Source of the DNA: Aptenodytes patagonicus | Lineage: Eukaryota; Chordata; Aves; Sphenisciformes; Spheniscidae | Direction: 5' to 3' | Length of the DNA stretch: 64,000 nucleotides | NCBI RefSeq assembly: GCF_965638725.1 | Contig: NC_134956.1 | Span: forward strand, 24,363,047-24,427,046 | In this document: in pieces, positions 60,736 to 64,000 of the stretch | Position numbering within the stretch: position 1 is the first letter of the stretch | Layout: each line of letters opens with the position of its first letter | Position numbers and translations under genes: made by a program | Notes under the pieces: model-generated | The model's input: the letters and a program-made list of their open reading frames with translations, nothing else | Databases searched by the model: none | What the model was told of the DNA's origin: nothing

Positions 60736-63009
60736 CTTGGAAGCAAAAGCAGGAAGAGAAAGGATGACACAGTCGGGCAAGAACTTGCACTACTGGAAAA
60801 TCATCAGTCTGCCTTGAACTCTCAGCAGAATAGTTTCTCCAGCTCAAGGACATGCTTGGTGACTGCTGTCAGGCTCTGATGGTTGAGTCTCTGATGAATC
60901 AAACCTCGGCACACGTGAAGGTGGGCAAATTGAAACCATTGACTTGATAAGCTTCAGTAAGGAGAACGCCATGTGTTTCAAAGCCAAAAGGCAGCTCTAA
61001 GGCAAGTTCAGTCCCACTGTTCCATTTTCATCTGGACTGGAGCTTTAGTCTGGCCTCATCCAATGACTCGTGATCAGCATCTTTAAAATTCAATTAGAAA
61101 CGAAGATAAAGCTGTAAGATAAGTACAGACATACTCAAAGCTGCAGTCTTTTCTATTTGCTTTTTTTCAGCTAACAGTTTGGTCACTAGAGTCAGACTAC
61201 TTAAATAGGTTTTAAATCTTGCAGGCCTTTGAAGACTTCAGGTCACACAGAGAACAACTGTAGCAGACTGAAAGTTTTGGCAGTTTATAATTGTCTGTTG
61301 GGGTTTCTCTTACAGATAATTATACGAGATTCGCTTTTACAGTTCAACTAATTAACAGAACCTCCTTCATCCATTAATGTCACTGATACTCTGGTCTCAG
61401 CCCTGCAAGGGTGTCCTCATGGACATGGAGAAGTAGAGGAAATCAGAAGGGTCCTATTATCTTTTAAATGCCTTGCAAAATCTCTAAGACTCCTGTTACT
61501 TTCATCACTGTCTTCCTAACTGCTTTGGTTCCAGGCCAAGACAGCAATTAAGTCCACGCTGCTATTTAAAAGCATAGGAATAACCCAACTGAAATTAAAC
61601 AAAACAAGTAATCTAGCAAGCATAAAAGCAGAGCCGTATCTTGTACACAGCTGCATTTCACCTCAGTGCAGAGAAACTGATTTTCATTTCCTACAGATCA
61701 AATAGCTTCGAACTCTGCAAAAGTCTGAAGTCCAAATCTAGGAGTGAACAGCAATTCTCTCAGTTTTATTTGTAAAACTGGCTAAACCCAAACTCAGACT
61801 TTTCTACTGGAAGACTTCTTAACATACATAGGTACTGTAGTCTAAGGACAAGCACTATTCTGTGTTGGGTGGCCATGACAATCCATTAAATGAAGCAACT
61901 ATATTAGGAAAATATGTCTGCAATTTTATTAGCTGTTCTGAGGCAGACATGGTGATCTGAGGCTAGAAGATTTATACAGACAGTATATTTTATTAGATCA
62001 ACTGCTGGAACTGGGGAAAAAAATCCGCAACAGACGAGCTCTCAGACATACAACATGAAGACAGTTGTCCCCATTACAGCAGTCAGTCTAATAAAATATA
62101 TTACCTCCTACTATAAACCTTCCTTCTCTTATTTTAGTCATTGTTAATGCAAAAACTTCTTCTTTAAGTGACTCATGCTTTCTTTTTTTTAAAAAATTTT
62201 CTTCTTTTTGTGTTGACCACAGGAGAAGTTACACCTCAGCTATAGAAGAACCCCAGTACACAGGAGGCTTCTGGAGCACATCAGTCACTTAAGCCTGGCA
62301 CTGGTGCTAGCACTCACTGTTCACATTATCACTGCTGCCTCCAGCCGCATCAGCGGGAGGATGCCATTGCCTCTAGGGTGGAGCGATTAGCACAAGGCTG
62401 CTCTTATTCCTGTGACTCCCCACAGCTCAGTCTCTGCCACGAGAAAAAAAAAATGTAAATACCCTATTGATTTCGAGAGAGCTACACCTGAGTTTGTCTC
62501 TCATTGCAATTCCTGAATTTCTTGTTTGTTCCTTCCCATACGTGTACTGCTAAGATACTTCGCCTTAGCAAGCAGTGTAATAACCTCTCCACTGACAGAG
62601 GATGTGTATCTTGCTCAGCTGTGTCAAAGGTTCACTTAAAAATACCCTCTGTGACCCTAATGCAGATTTAATCTGTCATTGTACACTCAGTTTAGCTCCA
62701 GTCTTGCCTTTTTGCAGTCCTGTCCTAAAAAAGTCAACTAGAGATCTTTTCATTCACTTGCAACGTATTGAGTGACCTTGGCAATAGTCTAATCTATCTT
62801 GGCAGATTCAAGATAGAGAAAACAAGCAATAGACACAGACCTGCTGGTTTCTGCTATTGATCAGCAACTTGAGTGAAAGCTCATTATGAGCAGAAGGAAC
62901 GTGTCAGGTACAAGTTCTCCTACAGAGCAGCAAGTGAGACGAAGAAACTCCTATCCAAAGAAAGGGCGGCTGTGCTTTTGCTTTTGGCGGGGGGGTGAGG
63001 TATGGCCGT
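60736..63009. other. non-coding stretch
   Basis: AT-rich DNA with no repeat recognised. I searched it for further minus-strand exons upstream of 60735 and found none with both good edges. Confidence 0.5.
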
Positions 63010-63050
63010 GGGAAGGAAGAAAAGAGGGAAGGCAAGAGAGAAGGAGCAGA
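63010..63050. repeat. purine-rich tract
   Basis: About 40 bases made almost only of G and A on the plus strand (GGGAAGGAAGAAAAGAGGGA and on), after a G8 run near 62990. Confidence 0.75.
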
Positions 63051-63209
63051 CAATACTTCATGTCTAGTGAGGCTATGCATCAGGAACCCCCAATTAAGTA
63101 AACTGTAAGTTTACTTAGTAAAAAATTACAAAACATTTATTTTCAAATTAGCAAGGTTACATTGTCAAACTTTACAACAAAAAAGGTCAAACTCTTAAGA
63201 AAATACTGT

Positions 63210-63285
63210 TTCTTAGTGTATATATATACACAAAGTGTATCTTAGTGTATATATATACACTAAGATAATATATATACACACTAAG
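63210..63285. repeat. AT-rich palindromic repeat block
   Basis: A core of 30 bases (63238-63267) is a perfect palindrome centred on TATATATA, with CTTAGTG / CACTAAG arms. A partial direct copy precedes it at about 63211-63234, and another half follows at about 63266-63285. The block mixes a (TA)n microsatellite with GTGTAT flanks. Confidence 0.9.
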
Positions 63286-64000
63286 TAATATTCTATTTAG
63301 AGTATTCCTTCTGCTACTCATAGAAACTCAAATAGAATATCTAACACCACAAGAACAGTGAAATGAACTCCTATTATTTTACTGGCAATCAGTGTGTAAC
63401 GCAGAAACTTACTGATATGATTGTTTGAATAGCACTGCCTCACCTCAAGACAGGTCTTTTTATAACTCAAGACAACTACCCTGTACTATCTGCTGAAGCA
63501 CATCTACCGTGACCTAGTGCATTTCCTCCAGCCTCCCCAGAGCACAAGCTGGCAATCATGCCATGCTGTTTGGTACTTTTATTGTCCTCTTTCCTCGGAC
63601 TGCCTTTGTGCCCCAGGATGAACAAAGACAGAGGAGACTGCTTGCCTGTCTCTGTATTTTATGGGGGGAAACATAAGCAACACTCCTTTCACATAATGCC
63701 CCAAACAAAACACTGCTTGGTTGCTGGGAGAGACGGCACCAAAGTCTCACCCATCGCTAGGACCTTAATTGGGGACCAAGAGGAGCATTTGCTCCTGTGA
63801 GGGAGCTGCTCCCAGGGTAAGAGCCAGAGGCAGTTCCTGGATTCCGGGGTCTCTCAAATCTCCTCCTCACAGCAGGAAGGCAGTTCAGATGACCAGCGCT
63901 GCAGTCCGAGCCTTGGAGTTAACAGCCACGCTCACATTTCTCACTGGTGCTGCACTCCTCTGTTATGTCTTAAGATTTTTAAGCAAATACAACCATGCTT
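63286..64000. other. non-coding stretch
   Basis: No repeat or exon recognised. A plus-strand open frame at 63558-63800 has no supporting features. Confidence 0.5.

Noticed and set aside
1..64000. Prokaryotic-type features (CRISPR arrays, operons, insertion sequences), tRNA or rRNA genes
   Set aside because: No regularly spaced repeats, no clustered genes, no cloverleaf or rRNA text seen. The CR1 and LTR content shows avian nuclear DNA.

Overview
This is a piece of a bird nuclear genome, and nearly all of it is non-coding. The evidence is a set of 5'-truncated CR1 LINE copies that keep the avian 3' end (tandem ATTCTATG-type octamers), and an LTR of a family I recognise from neoavian genomes. 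There are also weak relics of an older amniote CR1 (L3-like) and of MIR/CORE-SINEs. The background is AT-rich. There are no dense open frames, no ribosome-binding-site-led genes and no operons. Species and chromosome cannot be told from the sequence.

Layout. 1-10 kb: single-copy AT-rich DNA with one splice-bounded candidate exon on the minus strand (1773-1823) and a C14 run (9552-9565). 10-20 kb: a CR1 3' end (10008-10210), a CR1 stub (17029-17090), a MIR-like relic and a weak minus-strand candidate exon (18955-19002). 20.4-21.0 kb: a solo LTR with a perfect 5-bp target duplication. 22.3-22.5 kb: a small CpG-rich pocket. 22.5-32 kb: single-copy DNA. 32-35 kb: two minus-strand candidate exons that join in phase (34799-34885 then 32181-32327), a perfect hairpin and an ancient CR1 relic. 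38-39.4 kb: a 38-bp tandem duplication and two MIR relics. 41-48.5 kb: four CR1 pieces, all in minus orientation, including the only convincing protein-coding frame in the window (228 codons of a CR1 reverse-transcriptase C-terminus). 52.8-53.6 kb: a CpG-rich block open in several frames, with an acceptor-like site in front and AATAAA behind. 57-59 kb: long A and T runs and a MIR relic. 60.1-60.8 kb: two neighbouring minus-strand candidate exons. 63.2 kb: an AT-rich palindromic repeat.

How it may fit together. The best minus-strand candidate exons (60685-60735, 60182-60261, 34799-34885, 32181-32327, 1773-1823) could be internal exons of one long gene transcribed right to left with very large introns. 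The first two join in phase 0, and so do the third and fourth. The links between those pairs, and on to 1773-1823, need exons I could not find with confidence. I do not recognise the protein. Similar splice-bounded open segments also turn up by chance on the plus strand, so each exon call is tentative. If all fail, the window is intergenic or lies inside an intron. I saw no convincing undescribed system.
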